Source: an uncultured Trueperaceae bacterium
GTDB taxonomy: Bacteria; Deinococcota; Deinococci; Deinococcales; Trueperaceae
Assembly: GCA_937907415.1 (NCBI GenBank)
Contig: CALCHY010000181.1
Location: 1 to 6,862, forward strand
Length of the DNA stretch: 6,862 nucleotides
Reading direction: 5' to 3'
The position numbers and the translations under genes are program-made. The notes beneath the pieces are model-generated. The model had not been told where the DNA came from. It did no database searches and saw only the letters and a program-made list of their open reading frames with translations. Positions 5,457 through 6,862 of the stretch are shown here, piece after piece (within the stretch, counting starts at the first letter, position 1; each line of letters starts with the position of its first letter).

Positions 5457-5591
5457 CTGATGCTTGCCCGGCCCCAAATGTAACCGAGTCTCTTCTTGCG
5501 CTAGTATCGGGCTGCCTCGAGTATCAATCGGCGACCGTGGCCCAAGTAGGGCGGCGTCGTCGGCCGCATTTCCGGAGGGGAATTCGACACG

Positions 5592-5655
5592 ATGCGTGCA
5601 TTTAGCATCTGCCTCGGCCGTTCAAAGTTGGGGTCAGCCCTGGACCCCGGTTTCT
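5592..5655 (+). pseudogene. 5' end of an unknown gene cut by the ISL3 element
   Basis: GGAGGGG (5574-5580) precedes ATG 5592 at 11 bases. The frame reads MRAFSICLGRSKLGSALDPGF and then enters the insertion sequence at about 5656. Only about 21 codons remain, so no family can be named. The open frame does continue into the element to 6023, but there it is antisense to the transposase and meaningless. A GGGGTC/GACCCC hairpin (5630-5648) lies within it. Alternatively this is a chance start in non-coding DNA. Confidence 0.35.
5630..5648. repeat. Perfect hairpin beside the IS insertion point
   Basis: GGGGTC (5630-5635) pairs with GACCCC (5643-5648) around the loop AGCCCTG. It ends 7 bases from the predicted IS edge and its last base falls at the start of the predicted target duplication. 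It could be part of the broken gene, or a structured target. Confidence 0.5.
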
Positions 5656-6862
5656 GGCTCTCCCGCACTTTGCGTGCTGCTTCATGCTGCCAGAAGTACG
5701 CGTTGGCGGAGCAAGTCGAAGTTGGCGCGGCCGTACATCTGGCGTTTCAGGAACTTCACGCGCGTGACGTGCCCCTCGCACTGGGCGTTGCTCCACGGCA
5801 GTTCCAGCGCAGCCCTGACCGCGGCGTAGTCGGCGTGGAGGCCGCGGGCGAAGGTGCGCAGGGCGCGGGTCGTGCTGCTAGTGGTCTCTTCCAGCCAGGC
5901 GTCGAAGCCGGAACTGGTCTTGGTCCTGACGAAAGTGATGAAGGCCGTGATTGCGTCGTGGACGGTGGTGAGTTCGTAATCTTGCCGCACGCGCGCTACG
6001 GTCGCGCGCTCGGCCGCGTCTAGTTCGGTGTCCCTCTTGCACAGGAGCCAGGCCAAGAGCTTGGGGCCAGGCAGCGGCCTGCTGGCGGGGCAGGTTGTTT
6101 CCACTGCGGTGAGCGACCTGTCGTCGGCGCCGGCCTGCTGCGGGGCGTGTTTAGACGGCGTGCGACGGCGGGTGCTTCCACAAGCGCAGCACCTGCTTCT
6201 TGGTGCCGGTGTAGCCGCGTTCTTGGATCTCGCGCCAGAGCTGCGAGGCGTTTTCGCGCCCCGCCTGCCACTGGGCGTGCAGGTAGGGCAGGAAGGGGTC
6301 GAGCTGGCTTTTGCGAACTGCCTGGCGGCCGCGTTCGGGGAAGGAGTGGGCGTAAACGTACTTCCTTACGGTCTGGCGGTTGAGCTTCAGCTTCCGCGCG
6401 ATGGTGGCGATGCCTAGGCCCTGGCGCCTTAACTCCTTGACGCGCTCGTAGACTTGTCGGCGCTCCTCGCGGGCTTTCTGACCGATCATGGCCTCGCTGC
6501 GCGTGCGCGGGAAGGCGTGCTGCCGCGCCCAGGCTGGCGCTGCGGAAGCTGGCGGCTCCGGCAGCTCGCGCAGGTGAGCGTGCACACCAGGCAAATAGCG
6601 CTCCAGGAGCTGCCGGGCGCTCTGCAGCAGGTGCCAGCGATCGGCGACCTGAACCGCTGCCGGCGCGCCCTGGCTGGCGCCCTTGGCGTACTCGGTGCTG
6701 CGGTCTCGCGCGATCACCTCCACGCCCGGATGCTCCACGAGCCACGCCGAGAGCGAGGCCGAGGTCCTGTCAGGAAGCAGGTCAACGACGGCGTGTCGCT
6801 CCAGATCGACGAGGATGGTGCCGTAGGTGCGGCCCTTGCGCAGCGCCCAGTCATCCACGCCC
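5656..6862 (-). mobile_element. ISL3-family insertion sequence, cut by the right window edge
   Basis: The transposase family is ISL3, and the left edge is placed at GGCTCTCCCGCACTTTGCGT (5656-5675), which resembles the GGCTCT-type terminal inverted repeats of that family and starts 26 bases beyond the transposase stop. ISL3 elements duplicate 8 bp of target, so CGGTTTCT (5648-5655) is the predicted duplication. The other end, its inverted repeat and the second target copy lie outside the window, so neither boundary is proven. GC content is visibly higher than in the pilin operon (43 of 60 bases in the line at 6601). Confidence 0.75.
5682..6862 (-). pseudogene. ISL3-family transposase, one frameshift, N-terminus outside window
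   Basis: This enzyme catalyses cut-and-paste or circle-type transposition of its element. The first frame enters at the right edge with GVDDWALRKGRTYGTILVD (first catalytic Asp, about 6855) and contains VADRWHLLQS (second Asp, codon 6642-6640). An inserted helix-turn-helix follows at about 6441-6352 (ERVKELRRQGLGIATIARKL). This frame stops at TAA 6153-6151 after WKHPPSHAV. The sequence resumes one base on with PSKHAPQQAGADD and runs to TGA 5684-5682, including LPWSNAQCEGHVTRVKFLKR with the final Glu at 5777-5775 and MYGRANFDLLRQRVL, the family's C-terminal signature. All three DDE residues are present, so the only visible lesion is a +1 shift between 6180 and 6151. It may be a real mutation or a sequencing error; programmed shifting is not typical of this family. 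The N-terminal zinc-finger part lies beyond the window. Confidence 0.85.

Noticed and set aside
5496..5527. Promoter TTGCGC ... TATCAA before the gene at 5592
   Set aside because: The spacer is 20 bases and both boxes are poor matches, so it is not better than chance.
5592..6023. A 143-residue plus-strand protein starting at 5592
   Set aside because: After about 21 codons the frame runs antisense through the transposase gene, so only the part before 5656 can be genuine.
6020..6745. Minus-strand open frame of 241 residues, rich in Ala, Arg and Pro
   Set aside because: It is an out-of-frame shadow of the GC-rich ISL3 transposase, whose true frames carry the DDE and C-terminal signature motifs.

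Overview
The window looks like an accessory stretch of a Deinococcota genome, most likely Deinococcus. This rests on the pilin style (GC-rich major pilin with an IELLIVIAIIGILAAVLIPNL helix) and on four minor pilins ending in a very large PilX/ComZ-type protein, an arrangement known from Thermus and Deinococcus natural-transformation pili. The taxon is inferred from protein character; there is no rRNA or housekeeping gene to confirm it.

Layout from left to right. (1) 2-361: 3' part of a major type IV pilin gene, followed by a clear intrinsic terminator (382-408) and two further GC-rich hairpins (431-458, 472-500). (2) 521-1560: a gene graveyard. It holds a GH108-type N-acetylmuramidase (phage-like endolysin) relic with its catalytic Glu replaced and a nonsense codon in a conserved motif. 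This is abutted by an antisense, frameshifted fragment of an IS30-family transposase, then by a frameshifted and stop-interrupted small ORF of unknown, probably phage, origin. (3) 1551-1914: no gene recognised, a candidate sigma-70 promoter (1771-1800) and a leader with a possible 23-codon ORF. (4) 1921-5139: an intact, tightly packed minor-pilin operon (GspH/FimT-like, PilV-like, PilW-like, ComZ/PilX-like) with 4-bp overlap, 1-bp and 9-bp gaps. (5) 5140-5655: non-coding DNA rich in inverted repeats, a tandem 19-bp direct repeat (5356-5393), and the first ~21 codons of a gene cut off by an insertion. (6) 5656-6862: an ISL3-family insertion sequence on the minus strand, running off the right edge. 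Its transposase keeps the DDE residues but carries one frameshift.

The minor pilins should work with the major pilin: all four carry class III prepilin leaders (G before a hydrophobic helix) to be cut by PilD. The first three have Glu at +5 and the large one lacks it, as expected of a pilus-tip subunit. In Thermus the corresponding operon is needed for natural DNA uptake, and ComZ there is a DNA-binding minor pilin with a large beta-solenoid; a competence/pilus-tip role here is an inference by homology. No wholly new system was found. The most notable points are the decayed prophage/IS mosaic between the major pilin and the minor-pilin operon, the structured non-coding region after the operon, and the tandem repeat next to a gene broken by an IS.
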